Assembly: GCF_023159225.1 (NCBI RefSeq)
Contig: NC_063169.1
Coordinates: 61,157,934-61,221,933 of the forward strand
Origin: Perognathus longimembris pacificus
Lineage: Eukaryota > Chordata > Mammalia > Rodentia > Heteromyidae
Length of the DNA: 64,000 nt
Direction of reading: 5' to 3'
This document shows, piece after piece, positions 13,045 through 23,989 of the stretch. Every line of letters begins with the position of its first letter. Position 1 is the first letter of the stretch. The notes beneath the pieces are model-generated. The model made no database searches. It saw only the letters and a program-made list of their open reading frames with translations, and was not told the DNA's origin. A program made the translations under genes and the position numbers.

Positions 13045-13412
13045 TATTCTGATTCCAATTTTAGTGTCCATCCCAAATCCACACATATATTAAACACCTT
13101 ACTCCTCCCAGCAATAATATTTGGAGATAGGACCTTTGGGAGATAATTTGGGTTAGATAAGACCATGAGGGTAGGGTCTCTGTGATAATGATATCCATGC
13201 TTCTGTAGTGTGAGGAAGAGACCCTGGAGCTTACTTTCTCCATCAAAGAGGACAGAGAGGAGAGAGTAGCTATCTGCATGTCAGGAAGAGTAGTCATCAG
13301 GTAATGAATCTACCAGCATTCTGGTTTTAGACGATGAGAAACGTGTGCCTGTTGTTTAAGCTACCCAGTTTATATTATTATTTTTCTGTAGTAGTCCAAG
13401 ATGACTAAGGTA
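13045..13412 (+). mobile_element. MLT1-type LTR (MaLR/ERVL), sense
   Basis: Several MLT1 landmarks occur in order: AATTTTAGTGTCCATCCCAAAT, TATTTGGAGATAGGACCTTTGGGAGATAATT, GACCATGAGGGTAGGG, then TTGTTTAAGCTACCCAGTTTAT and AGATGACTAAGG at the 3' end. It is an old, heavily diverged solo LTR; no internal sequence is seen on either side. The minus-strand frame at 13,061-13,297 inside it is not a gene. Confidence 0.8.
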
Positions 13413-15232
13413 GAATGGACTATGACTTTGGGCAAGGTTGATCTTTATGAATGACATGGCTATTTTCAGGATAAGCTGGTAGCTAACAGCCAGCAGTACT
13501 CTCAGCATCTGGGGGAAGGAATGTCTCAGGCCTCAAGAGAGAGGCTGGGCGGCCCCCCCAACATTCAGTAGCTAGAACTGGTAAATTAAAAATGGAAGTG
13601 AGAGCATTTTATTTAGAAATATGGAGGGCAGTGTCCCAGGAAGCAGCGAAGACATTTAGAACTGGCAGAAGGAGATGGGCATGTGGAAAAGGGGAAGGTT
13701 ATTTCTGTTACGAGCCATTTAGCATATTGATTTTAGCTATGTGCGATACAACACTAGCAAAATTAACAATTAGTTTCACAGGTATATTAGAGATAAAATT
13801 GTACTCAGTTATGGAAACAAAATGCTAAAGTGCCATTTCATGGTATAGAATACCTTGGTATACCAACTGTTTTTGTTCAGCTTTGATAAATGTTCAAACA
13901 ATAGGGACAATAGTAACAGAATAGCAAGAATCAATGGAACTCTGACTTTGCACCAAGTCTTGTATTACAAGCCCTACCTACATTGTCTCAGTCACTCTCC
14001 CATTTGCTCTGGGAAGGGGACACCACTGCCCCCATTTGACCAACACAGAAGCCAGCACTCACTGAACTTAGATCTGCTATTCATGCTCAAGGAACTTACT
14101 AAATGGAAAAGCAGATATTTGGTTTCAGGCCAGAACCACTGTGCAAGCAGAAGTTTGCTCTCCATGGGCTCACCAGCTAAAAAGAAATGTTCACTCCTGT
14201 GGCCTTCACATCAACAGTTTACTTGCACCTGGATATCAAATGCCATTTTTCCCCTCTGATTTTTCTTTATGACATTGTGTGTATTATACTACAGATTAAT
14301 CGTGGTTGCCAATATTATCCCCTATCAGGCATGCACAAGAACACTGTGCTTTGTATAGTGTAAATCAGCTAAGAAGGGACAGTGATTGGAGGTGAATGGG
14401 AGAGGTTGAACCCAGTCTGTTCTGATCCCCATTTTCCAATGAGAATCATTACATTTCAGCAGGATCTCTTAAAAATCCTATGCCTTCTGAGTTTAACATT
14501 GAAAAGCGGGCATGGTGATTCCATCTGAATTACTGAGTTCTTGGAAGGACAAAGTAAATTCAGTTACAGAAAGCCCAGAGTCTGCACTTGGTCCTTTGCA
14601 AGTATCCAGTAAGTGTGAGTCTGGGAAAATGGGCACAATGGATCAAGAATTCTAACTCTGCTCCTAAAGAACTAGACTATTCTTTCATGTAAAGACCATT
14701 AATTTTCATTAGTTTTCCCTCATCTTTTCAGTTTTTGTCTTCTTGAATATGGAAAGAAATGTATAATACTTAAGCTTTGGTAAAGGCATTCAATTCAAGT
14801 AGGGATCCCCCTACCACTTCTTTTCTTCCACCCCACTCCTTCCTAAACACATTCAGGAAATAGCTTTATTATTCAGACATAATGTCCCTCTCCTCTCCTG
14901 CTTTACTCATGGAACAGAAAACAAAATTAATAAATTATCATCCTCTGTGCATGTTTACTTTGTCTTGCCAGAAGACAGCAGCTTCATAACCTTATGAGGT
15001 TCATATTAGTGGTGTGTTCCCAAAGGGGAAATGATGATGTTTACACAGTTTGGTCCATTAATAGACTTGCACTTACCATTTCTTTTTGGCATGCTTAACC
15101 CTGTATTTCCTGCTAAGGAGATGAAAGGCTTATTAGGCTGTTAGGCACATTGGACAGTATAAGTTGGTTTCCTAGGCTTGTATTGTTATTTGAAAATGGA
15201 AATTATACATTTCCTGACTTTGGTGTACACTT
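13413..15232. other. Unique non-coding DNA with a MIR fossil
   Basis: Apart from the MIR at about 13,940-14,060 nothing is recognised. The 134-codon frame at 13,855-14,259 crosses the MIR and has no domain, so I treat it as chance. Confidence 0.5.
13940..14065 (-). repeat. MIR fossil, antisense
   Basis: CAAGTCTTGTATTACAAGCCCTACCTACATTGTCTCAGTCACTC followed by GGGGACACCACTGCCCCCATTTGAC follows the antisense MIR order (AAGCACTTTACATNNATTNTCTC ... TATTATCCCCATTTTAC). Very diverged. Confidence 0.5.
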
Positions 15233-15246
15233 AAAAAGTCATAGAA

Positions 15247-15462
15247 GGGGCTGGGGATATAGCCTAGTGGCAAGAGTGCCTGCCTCGGATACACGAGGCC
15301 CTAGGTTCGATTCCCCAGCACCACATATACAGAAAACGGCCAGAAGCGGCGCTGTGGCTCAAGTGGCGGAGTGCTAGCCTTGAGCGGGAAGAAGCCAGGG
15401 ACAGTGCTCAGGCCCGGAGTCCAAGGCCCAGGACTGGCCAAAAAAAAAAAAAAAAAAAAAAA
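15247..15462 (+). repeat. Young IDL-Geo SINE with target-site duplication
   Basis: The left monomer begins GGGGCTGGGGATATAGCCTAG and has a pol III B box (GGTTCGATTCCCC, 15,304-15,316). The right Geo monomer holds GTGGCTCAAGTGGCGGAGTGCTAGCC, then GGACTGGCC and about 22 A. A TSD AAAAAGTCATAGAAG flanks it (15,233-15,247 and about 15,458-15,472). The long pure A tail, intact CpGs and perfect TSD indicate recent insertion. Confidence 0.95.
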
Positions 15463-15472
15463 GTCATAGAAG

Positions 15473-17324
15473 CAAATCACATTGAGATGTTCAGATCACA
15501 GAGGACAGGGGCAAATCCTGAGGTATACGAGGACCAGAGCCATTAGAATAATGAATACCTGGTGTCAGTGATTGAGCATCCTTCCTGAGGCACAAATGCT
15601 CTTTGGGAACGGGCTAAATGCTTACTGGATTTACTGTAGTTTCTTAACTGGAACCAAGGGATGATTTTAAGTTTGAAAAAGAAATGCTTGGATATGTATC
15701 TGAGGATTATGATCAGATCAGCTCCCTGCTTATCCATTTTAAATCTCCATTTAGCCAGAGCGTAACACATTTTGGATTATCTTCCTTTTGAGGTTATCTT
15801 GGTTCCTGCTGCCTTCTATTACTATTTACCGTACTTATTTTTTTAAATACCTAGCCTCAGTTTAGATTGACGTCTTGAATTAAAGGAAGATCTCCTTTCA
15901 CAGGAAAAGAAGAGATTAAGATTCTATTTTGGGGGACAGAAAGCTACTCAAAGAAATAGTTTCTACCTTAGTCCACATTAATTTGTGACTGTCAGTGTGA
16001 TCAGTCATGAGACTGCTGCTCAGTGTACCTAAGTCTGTATTATTGTTAAATATGTGAGTGTAATGCATATACTATAGATGAATCTAATATACATTATATA
16101 TGTAAGTCTAATATTGACCAATTGGGTTAACCATAAAACAAATGATATTATGTGCTATTTTCTTCTTTAATATGAATTATGGCTACCATTTGTCTGAAAT
16201 AAAATGTATTGGGTATTTAGGTTGTGCTTTTTATTTTGCTTTTATGAATGAATGCAGTGGATTGTAAGAGAAAAGACTCAATGTCAATTCTAAAATGACT
16301 TGTTTTTTTTTTTAAAATACAATAAAGGCAGGCCTTCCTATGTTTACTTAGTAATACTTTTTGAGGAGTGAACACCTTGAAATAAAAATACATTCTAGGC
16401 CTTAGGCAACTTAGGAAGTGTTCAAACCTTTGCAGGTAACTGGTGTTCTTTTCAAGTAAAGGTAAGTTCACATAATTCACTGGTGATTGCTAAAAATGAA
16501 AGGCATCCAACATAGATTATTAAAACATTTATTAAAAACCCTCAGTCATTTGATAGGTATCATTGATATGTAGAAAGAACATTGAAAATGATTTTTAGAT
16601 AGCAGTTCTTTGATGAGGGAAAATGTTATTCACCATGCTTTTTCCCATGACCTTTTATCCCTTGAGGTTAATCAGGTCTTCTGAACAGTTCTTTTGCCTT
16701 TAAAAAATGTGAAATGTAATAGGTTGAGACTTGAAGGCTGCTCTGATTGTGGCAACTCCATGAAAAACCTGTCCCTAAGCCTGCAAGTGTTGTCTCTCTG
16801 AGGTTCTCTCTGTGCTCTGATTGTTTTTATACCTTTTAGGGCTTTAAGGTAAGCAGTGGGGATGGCCAGCATGCCAGACATCTCTCCGACTTGCCCAAGG
16901 CTCATGTGTCTATAAGTGCAGATCCTCCTCTTTAGCCTTTCTCACCACCATCCCATTCCCAAGAGCAAAAGCACTGAGCTGTAAAAGCAATCATGAAAAA
17001 GCTCCTCACTTTTTCCTGTCAATTTTCTTCTTTCTTTCATGTGAATTAGAACTGGATTTATCCCCAAATGACTGGACTCACACAGTAACAATATCTCCTG
17101 GATTTTTAATATGTTAGATCTAGGGTTGATTAATCCTTAGCTTGTCACCTTGTCACATGGAGCTAAAGCTCAACAGAGCATTCTGGTATGGGCTATTTTG
17201 ACAAGATGGAGTCAAACTATGAAGTTTCTTGTCAGCAAATAATATATATAATGTGGAGAAACAAATCTGACTGAAATGCTGGGCTGTATCCCATACCTAC
17301 CTCTCACCCATGCCCCTCAAAAAC
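15473..17324. other. Unique AT-rich non-coding DNA
   Basis: No gene and no confident repeat is visible. Short frames lack domains. Confidence 0.55.
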
Positions 17325-17337
17325 CACTTTTAGTGGT

Positions 17338-18072
17338 TCACTAAAACCACTTTTTATGTATATTTTTTCCAAGTCTTTCCATTTCTGTGCAAATGGTACA
17401 ATATCATTCTTTCTGATAAGTGAAGTAAGCCAGACCCAGAGAAACAAAAGTTGCATGGTTTCCCTCATTTGTGGTAACTAGCATGTTCCCATGAGTCTAA
17501 AAGTAAACCACTGGTTGGTTAAAAAGAAAAACAAAACCACAACACTGGGATATGATAAATTATACAGGATTCCAGGCATTCACACAGAGAGGGCCCAAAA
17601 GAGGATCTTCTAAGAAGAGGATCACAATGGTGCAAAAGCTATATGCATCTGATCATATAAAATAATATTTATCAAAATAAGCTCCAGGAAATGGAAACAA
17701 GAACTTTTTTTTCTCCGTTACTATATTGCTTTTCTTTTTGTCATGTTTGTTTGGTTCTCTGTTTGGGGGAGGGGAAGGGGAAGCACAGAAATGATGAGAC
17801 AAAGGGTAAACCAATACAGCAGTGATACTCACTAGACACTATGTTGAAAATGAACTATACAATTTATGATGGGGGTGAGAGGGATAGACTGGGAGAGAGC
17901 AAGGGAAGGGCTGACATTGTTCAGAAAGAAGTGTACTCTTTATCTGACTTATGTAACTCTAGCCTCTCTAAACATCACCTTTTACAACTATATGTATATG
18001 TATATACATATATATGGAAAAAACACAGCAGATACACCACCACAATCAACAGCAAAAACAACAACAACAAAA
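17338..18072 (+). mobile_element. 5'-truncated L1 with target-site duplication
   Basis: GATAAGTGAAGTAAGCCAGACCCAGAGAAAC at about 17,417 is the signature just downstream of mammalian L1 ORF2, followed by a 3' UTR. A degenerate A-rich tail (CAACAGCAAAAACAACAACAACAAAA) ends near 18,072. A perfect 13-bp duplication, CACTTTTAGTGGT, flanks it at 17,325-17,337 and 18,073-18,085. Only the 3' end of the element inserted, and no functional protein is encoded. Confidence 0.85.
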
Positions 18073-18085
18073 CACTTTTAGTGGT

Positions 18086-18800
18086 CTCTACAAATCATTT
18101 TTTTAGTTCACTACTTCTTCTTCTCCACCTTTGTGTTTATCGAAAAGTAAATATGAAGGATGGGAATGTCTACTGCTAACATTATTTGATTTATTAAAGA
18201 ATGAAACATTTTATCTCCAGTGAAGATGACTTTAAAGTCAACATAAATTTGCCTAATCCAATGCTTCCAATTCCATAGTAGGTACACAAAAATATTTCAT
18301 TCCTCTGCTAACTCATATTAAGTGCGCAATAAATGTTTGTTGAACTAAAGTTAGACCCTTGAAAGTTTTGCTCTGAAACAGTATGTCTATATACTCTATT
18401 GTCACAGAGGCCCCAAATCCAATCTGATTTCCTGCACTTCATACATCACAAGTCTCCTTTCCTCCTTCACAGGACAGTAATTGAGTTTGGGGATAGGGGA
18501 CCCACTACTAAATATTCACTTGCAATTTACAGCAAAATGTCAAATCCTTTATTTGGGAATACTCCAGATAAGGTAGGGAGGTATTTAATTTAAAAACTTT
18601 CCTGAGGGGAAACGCTCAGTCTATATCAAATGAAAAAAGGAACAGTATAGAAACTTTAGAAGTCAAATGGACAGGTGGGGAAGAGCAGGGGAGAATTTCA
18701 ACCCTAAATGAGGATATTTCCCAAGTATTTTAAAATATTTGTTTTACATTGACCTGAAGTGCTTAAGCTCTTGACCAACATTTAAAGCAATTCAGTTTAG
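18086..18800. other. Unique DNA with an L2/MIR-type 3' end
   Basis: TTAAGTGCGCAATAAATGTTTGTTGAACTAAAG (about 18,319-18,351) resembles the shared L2/MIR 3' end. The rest shows no gene or repeat I can name. Confidence 0.45.
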
Positions 18801-19214
18801 TGTCCATATTAGTTTGTGTGTGCTACCATAACAATGCCCCAGACTGAGTGGCTTTGGCAGCAGAAAGCTATTTTCTCATAGTTCCAGGGGCTTAAAGCCC
18901 CAGATGAAGGTGTTGGCATACTTGGCTTTCTCTGAAGGCCATAAAGAAAGCATCTGTTCACATCTTTCTCCTTGGATCTCAGATGGTGCCTTCTCTCTGT
19001 GTTTTCACATCGTCTTTCTTCTGTGAAGATGCAGCCACAGTGTCTCCATGTGGGTCCAAATTCTCTCTTTAAGGACACCATTTAACTCCTCTGAAAGTCT
19101 ACCCACAGGACCTCCTTTTAACTGAAACACCTATAAAGGCCCCATCTCTACACACAATCACATTTGGAGGTACTGGCATTCAGGGCTTCAACATAGGATA
19201 ATTTAGTCCAGAAC
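18801..19214 (-). mobile_element. MLT1-type LTR (MaLR/ERVL), antisense
   Basis: On the plus strand: TGTGTGTGCTACCATAACAATGCCCCAGACTGAGTGGCTT, TTTTCTCATAGTTCCAGGGGCTTAAAG, TTTAAGGACACC, TATAAAGGCCCCATCTCTACACACAATCACATTTGGAGG, CAGGGCTTCAACATAGGA, TTTAGTCCAGAAC. This is the complete MLT1 order in reverse. It looks better preserved than the 13-kb copy. The minus frame at 18,809-19,081 is LTR sequence, not a gene. Confidence 0.85.
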
Positions 19215-19384
19215 TATGTTCCATCTAGAAGTTGTCTTGGAAGCAGATGACCCAGGGAATAAGCTACATCAACTGCTCAGATGCCATGGTTGGGACCAGG
19301 TGGGGTTGAACATCCCTTAGGTCTAACATAACTCACCTGCCACTTGGTGAAATGGACTCTAGTATTGATGAATCATGTTTTCTT

Positions 19385-19594
19385 TTTTTTTTTTTTTTTT
19401 TTGGCCAGTCCTGGGCCTTGGACTCAGGGCCTGAGCACCTTCCCTGGCTTCTTCCCACTCAAGGCTAGCACTCTGCCACCTGAGCCAAAGCGCCCCTTCT
19501 GGCCGTTTTCCATGTATGTGGTACTGGGGAATCGAACCTAGAGCTTCATGTGTAGGAGGCAAGCACTCTTGCCACTAGGCCACATTCCCAGCCC
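19385..19594 (-). repeat. Young IDL-Geo SINE with target-site duplication, antisense
   Basis: A poly-T (inverted tail) leads into GGCCAGTCCTGGGCC, the Geo monomer, then the IDL monomer ending CACATTCCCAGCCC. A perfect 15-bp TSD, GAATCATGTTTTCTT, lies at 19,370-19,384 and 19,595-19,609. The frames on both strands across it are SINE translations. Confidence 0.95.
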
Positions 19595-19750
19595 GAATCA
19601 TGTTTTCTTAACCACTGGCTTTTCCCATCATTACAAGGGCCAGTTCCTCCTATACTTTCTTCATAGCCCTCTCTTGATGTGTGGTGGGCTCACACATGCA
19701 TGTCTGCCATGAGTTAATATTTAGAAAGCATTTATAGCAGCCCTATCAGA

Positions 19751-19997
19751 CTGGGCACTGTGGCTCATGTCTGTAATCCCAGCTACTAAGGAGGCTGAAA
19801 TCTGAGGACTGAGGTTTAAAGCCAACTTGAGCAGACAAAATGGAGAGATTCTTATTTCCAAATAACCAGCAAAAAGCCTAAAGTGGAGGTGTGGCTCATA
19901 TGGTAGAGCACCAGCCTAGAGTAAAAAAAGAAAGAAAAGAGCTTAAGGCCCTGAGTTCAAGCCCCAGTACTGGCACAAGGAAATAAAAATAAAACAA
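19751..19997 (+). repeat. B1-Geo dimeric SINE
   Basis: CTGGGCACTGTGGCTCATGTCTGTAATCCCAGCTACTAAGGAGGCTG is a well-preserved B1/Alu-like left end. The Geo monomer follows (GTGGCTCATATGGTAGAGCACCAGCC, GAGTTCAAGCCCCAGTACTGG), with a duplicated AAAGAAAAG patch inside it and an AAATAAAAATAAAA tail. Confidence 0.9.
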
Positions 19998-20084
19998 TGA
20001 ACAGAATGTGAATATTTAAAAAAATTTTAAATTCCAGAAGACACTAGAAATAGATACAAGAAGAAAATACCCTCTCAAATGGAC

Positions 20085-20240
20085 ATATTAGCATAGTGGT
20101 TAAAGGCATAGGCCATGGACCCATTGCCAGTGTTTCAGACTGTGCTGCCTCTATTTATACATTGTAAATGTTGGACATGTGATTTAGTATCTCTAGTTTC
20201 TTAATTTCCTCATCTATGAAATAAAGAGAGAATGGTGGAA
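20085..20240 (+). repeat. MIR fossil, sense
   Basis: GCATAGTGGTTAAAGGCATAGGCCATGGA, GTGCTGCC, GTGATTTAGTATCTCTAGTTTCTTAATTTCCTCATCTATGAAAT follows the MIR consensus order (TAGTGGTTAAGAGCACGGGCTCTGGA ... CTCAGTTTCCTCATCTGTAAAAT). The core is clear. Confidence 0.75.
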
Positions 20241-20313
20241 CCTGGACAATATTGTGATTGTGAACACAAAACCAGTCACCATGTGTTAAGATCTTACAAG
20301 CATAGGTCGCACA

Positions 20314-20315
<2 letters not shown>

Positions 20316-20345
<30 letters not shown>
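20316..20345. repeat. (GT)15 microsatellite
   Basis: Thirty bases of uninterrupted GT. No adjoining SINE is recognised. Confidence 0.97.
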
Positions 20346-20350
<5 letters not shown>

Positions 20351-22588
20351 CAAAAAAGAGATGATCATTACTATTGGTATTATAATCTGTATGAGCAAAA
20401 CTAGTCTAAAAGTAACTCTAGAGTAATCTTTTCAAGTTCTCTTAGTCCTTGAGCTAGTAGCATCACTGCCCTTGGTCTTCAAAGTCACTGTGGATGTTTC
20501 CGCTTTGACATTCTCAGGATCTTAGCTTGGTTATGATTAGAAATGCTTAGACATGATCAGGAAATCTTAGAAAGTTATTATTTTCTATGTATGTCATTTT
20601 CCAAAGGAACAAAATAATCGTTGTGTTGCTTTGGGAAATTAAACTGGCAGAAGTAGAGTTCACATTTTGCAAACAAAACCCTCAGAACCATTTTTAGCCT
20701 TGAGGCCAATCTCCTGGCTGTTTACAGGTTGTGCTTCCTAATTAGTCCAGGGCTTTAATGAATGACAGTCATTGCTTTTGTTAACATCCTCTGCCTATTT
20801 GTACTTTTACCAAGCAAGAGCAGATGCTAAAATCATGAACACCTTGAAACCCTGGTTTGGAGATACAGGGGAATCTGCAATCCCTAGAGATATTTCAGTT
20901 GAAATGTTCATTTCAAAATTAGCACCAGAGACACATGACCAGTGTGTTTTGTCTCCTGTTTCTCTTTTCCTCTTCTCTTCAGTAGTTTGGTGTCTATGGT
21001 AGGAATCAAACTCAGAAGCATCTCCAAGAGGAGGCCTGTGTAGCTTTGCCTTCCCTGTTACATAGTTTAAAGAAACTATTGCGCTTAGCAGAGCGAAACT
21101 GTTAGTATAGTTCCACAACCTTCCATTAAAGAAATAGTTAAATTATTTTAAAACATGGTGACAAGGGATGGAGAACAAATGGCTCTTCAAAGGAATTTTC
21201 TTGGAAAAACTGTGAACTGACTGGGGTTAATGTCTAGAGGTAATGGCCTCTCCCAGGGGGTCATTAATTCCCATGAATTGGCCTGTGCTTCAATTGCTAT
21301 TGCTTAAGTAAACAATAAATAACATCACACAGATATGTAATGAACTATAAAACAACCACTTCTCAACCTGCATTGCAGATACGCCTGCAGCACACACAGG
21401 ACTGCCTTCTATTAATCTCCTCCACATTGATTGATTAGTTTCAATCAGCAACCTGTCCCCTATTTTCTTTTAAAATAGATTAATTCCATACTTATGAGGT
21501 CATGAAATAAAAACATGAGTGTTAGGCCCAGAAAAAAATGGTGTCTGTTCTAGAATATTTTAATAGTATTTTTTAATCCCTCTCTTTCTGTCTCTGTGTT
21601 TCTCTCTCTTTCTGTGGCGATCAACAACCAAGCCCTGTCTAAATTCAAGGCTCACTTACACAGTTGCCAGGTGGGCTTTTCTATTTGTATGTTCAGCAGG
21701 TTTATCAACAACAAAATATCCCAGACTGAAGTCATGTACCATGTGTGAAAGCAGGCCCCCGGGTGCGGCCCTGGTCTGCCAATGGCATCTTCGTTCTGCT
21801 CATTTCTCAAGCTGAACTTGGGCTCGGTCTTGACATTTTTCTTTCTTATGTCCCTGTTCCTTACCTTACCACTAGAAAATTCAGCTGAGTTACTGTACAT
21901 CCAAAACACACCCAGAACTTCAAGATGTGTAGCTGGGACTTCTCCATACAAAATAATCCCTTTTTTCCAATTCAACCCTTACCCTAGTCTGTTCTTCAGC
22001 ACACATGGTACTGTATGCATTTGTGTAACTTTCATTTCCTGCTGCACAATGTGAGAAATGCAAGTTGGTTACTTTGTTTACTGGTTTACTTGCCTTGCTC
22101 CGAAGAGCACTGATTCCATAAATAATGTTGGAATAAAAGTTTAATGAATATGTGGAAGATATGGCATCTACCTCTGAGGAAGCAAAAAAGTCAAGACAGA
22201 TCTATAATGTCAACATTGTAAAAATGTGTCCTCGAGTGTTATTTATGTATATATCAACTAAAAAATTATAAACCTTTCTGGACTTTTTCAAGGAGAATTT
22301 ATTTTATTTTCAAATACATCTTATCACAATAAATATTTGAGCTAAAGTATTTTTGCCTCATGCTGGAGACTTTCTTCCCAGAAGAGAGGATAGCAAATGA
22401 CCAACCTGATCAGATTGTACTTTTGTAACAAATATCCATTCTTTTGATGGGGCAACTTTTAGTGTGATAGAAGTCTACCTGCTCGTGTATAATTATCTCT
22501 CAATATTGCTCTTCGTTAAGAATTTTGTCTTGATAAAGTGTAATAAAAAGTGTAGCTATTAAAATAGGAAATGCGTATTACCATTAAT
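20346..22588. other. Unique AT-rich non-coding DNA
   Basis: No gene seen. TTTGGTGTCTATGGTAGGAATCAAACTCAG near 20,988-21,017 vaguely resembles an antisense ID B-box end, but too weakly to annotate. The overlapping frames at 21,652-21,975 (minus) and 21,782-22,054 (plus) share one stretch and have no domain. Confidence 0.5.
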
Positions 22589-22598
22589 AACATTAGTG

Positions 22599-23028
22599 GG
22601 CTGGGAATGTGGCTTAGCAGTAGAGTACTTGCCTAACATGCATGAAGCCCTGGGTTTGATTCCTCAGCACCCCATAAACAGAAAAATCCAGAAGTCACAC
22701 TGTGGCTCAAGAGGTAGAGTGCTGGGCTGGGAATATGGCCTAGTGGCAAGAGTGCTTGCCTCATATACATGAGGCCCTGGATTCGATTCCCCAGCACCAC
22801 ATATATAGAAAATGGCCAGAAGTGGCGCTGTGGCTCAAGTGGCAAAGTGCTAGCCTTGAGCAAAAAGAAGCCAGGGACAGTGCTCAGGCCCTGAGTCCAA
22901 GCCCAGGACTGGCAAAAAAAAAAAAAAAAAGAGGTAGAGTGCTAGCCTTGAGTAAAAAGAAGCCAGGGACAGTGCTCAGGCCCTAAGTTCAAGCCCCAGG
23001 ACTGGCAAAAAACAAAAACAAAACAAAA
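22599..23028 (+). repeat. IDL-Geo SINE, split by a younger SINE
   Basis: The left part (22,599-22,723) holds the IDL monomer (GGGCTGGGAATGTGGCTTAGCAG, GGGTTTGATTCCTCAGCACC) and the start of Geo. The right part (22,929-23,028) resumes at GAGGTAGAGTGCTAGCCTTGAG and ends with a (CAAAAA)n tail. The outer TSD is AACATTAGTG at 22,589-22,598 and 23,029-23,038. Another IDL-Geo sits inside. Confidence 0.93.
22724..22928 (+). repeat. IDL-Geo SINE nested inside an older IDL-Geo
   Basis: A complete element (IDL start GGGCTGGGAATATGGCCTAGTGG, Geo end GGACTGGC, about 18 A) is flanked by AAGAGGTAGAGTGCT at 22,709-22,723 and 22,929-22,943. That sequence is a piece of the host SINE, so it is a true target-site duplication. 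It dates this copy as younger than the outer one. Confidence 0.95.
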
Positions 23029-23264
23029 AACATTAGTGACATGTGATTAGAAGCAAGTCTATCATTATTACTACAGAAGGTACTTAGGTATATTCAGATT
23101 AGAGACGCCATCAAATACTAGGCTCCTTGAAGGCAGAGTAATGGCTTGGGAAGCTGTTGAAACTGCTCTTTTTTAATAGACTCTCCATAGCCAACCATTA
23201 ATGAAGGTGACAAATCTTTTCTACACAGGAAAAGCACCCATTTTCCTTGTTCCTTCTGGAGAGA

Positions 23265-23345
23265 TAATACTATATAGTCAAGAGAACAGATCTGGGTTTA
23301 AGATCTGACATTTACTCACTGTGTAGCTTTGGGGAAACCCTTTTT
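23265..23345 (+). repeat. MIR fossil, sense (partial)
   Basis: CTATATAGTCAAGAGAACAGATCTGGGTTTAAGATCTGACATTTACTCACTGTGTAGCTTTGGGGAAACC follows the MIR core order (TCTGGGTTCGAATCC ... CCACTTACTAGCTGTGTGACCTTGGGCAA). Confidence 0.6.
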
Positions 23346-23786
23346 TCTTTTTACACGGAAGTATCTCCTTGTTAAAAGCAGAGGGAATATTAGTCTCCTG
23401 GCCTTGCTGTCTCTGTGGCAGGGAGATGAACTATAATCCAGTGTAAGCAAATAGTAAATTACATTACAGGCCTTGGTGGTCCCTACTATGACTATTCTTT
23501 TACTGTTTATTTTCATAGAATAAAAGAATAATAGGAAGGGTTAACATATACGTTAAGCCCTTACTCAGGTCAAACAAAGTAAGCTTTCAAACTCCAACTA
23601 TTTACAGCCACAGACAGACTTTTCTGCAGGATGTGATGTTTTGTTAAGGTTGTGATATTCTCAAGTATGGATTTTTTTTTCAGAGTTTATATCAATCCAA
23701 TTCCTTTTAAACACCTTAAAGAAATATTCTCTAAGTCATTTAGGTATGTTTCTTTTTATAAACAATGCACCATGAAGCATTAATAT

Positions 23787-23984
23787 TTTTTTTTGCCAGT
23801 CCTGGGGCTTGAACTCAGGGCCTGGGCACTGTCCCTGGCTTCTTTTTGCTCAAGGCTAGCACTCTGCCACTTGAGCCACAGCACCACTTCTGGCTTTTTC
23901 TGCTTATGTAGTACTGAGGAATTGAACCCAGGGCTTCATGTATATAAGGCAAGCACTCTATAGCTAAGCTATATTTCCAGCCCT
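23787..23984 (-). repeat. IDL-Geo SINE, antisense
   Basis: Poly-T then GCCAGTCCTGGGGCTTGAACTCAGGG (Geo 3' end), then the IDL monomer ending CTATATTTCCAGCCC. An imperfect duplication around CATTAAT flanks it (about 23,779 and 23,989). More diverged than the 19-kb or 39-kb copies. Confidence 0.9.
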
Positions 23985-23989
23985 GAGAC

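Noticed and set aside
13855..14259. 134-codon plus-strand frame
   Set aside because: It runs through a MIR fossil and has no domain.
15247..15330. tRNA gene (A box and B box present)
   Set aside because: It is the left monomer of an IDL-Geo SINE with a TSD and poly-A tail; the other tRNA-like units in the window are SINE monomers for the same reason.
20988..21060. Antisense ID fragment
   Set aside because: Similarity is limited to one short piece; not enough to annotate.
22599..23028. Tandem duplication of a SINE
   Set aside because: The perfect TSD inside the host SINE and the A tail of the inner copy show insertion.
23660..23780. Exon after TTTTTTTTTCAG near 23,682
   Set aside because: The open stretch after it is short, shows no motif and has no donor; poly-T before AG is common in this AT-rich DNA.
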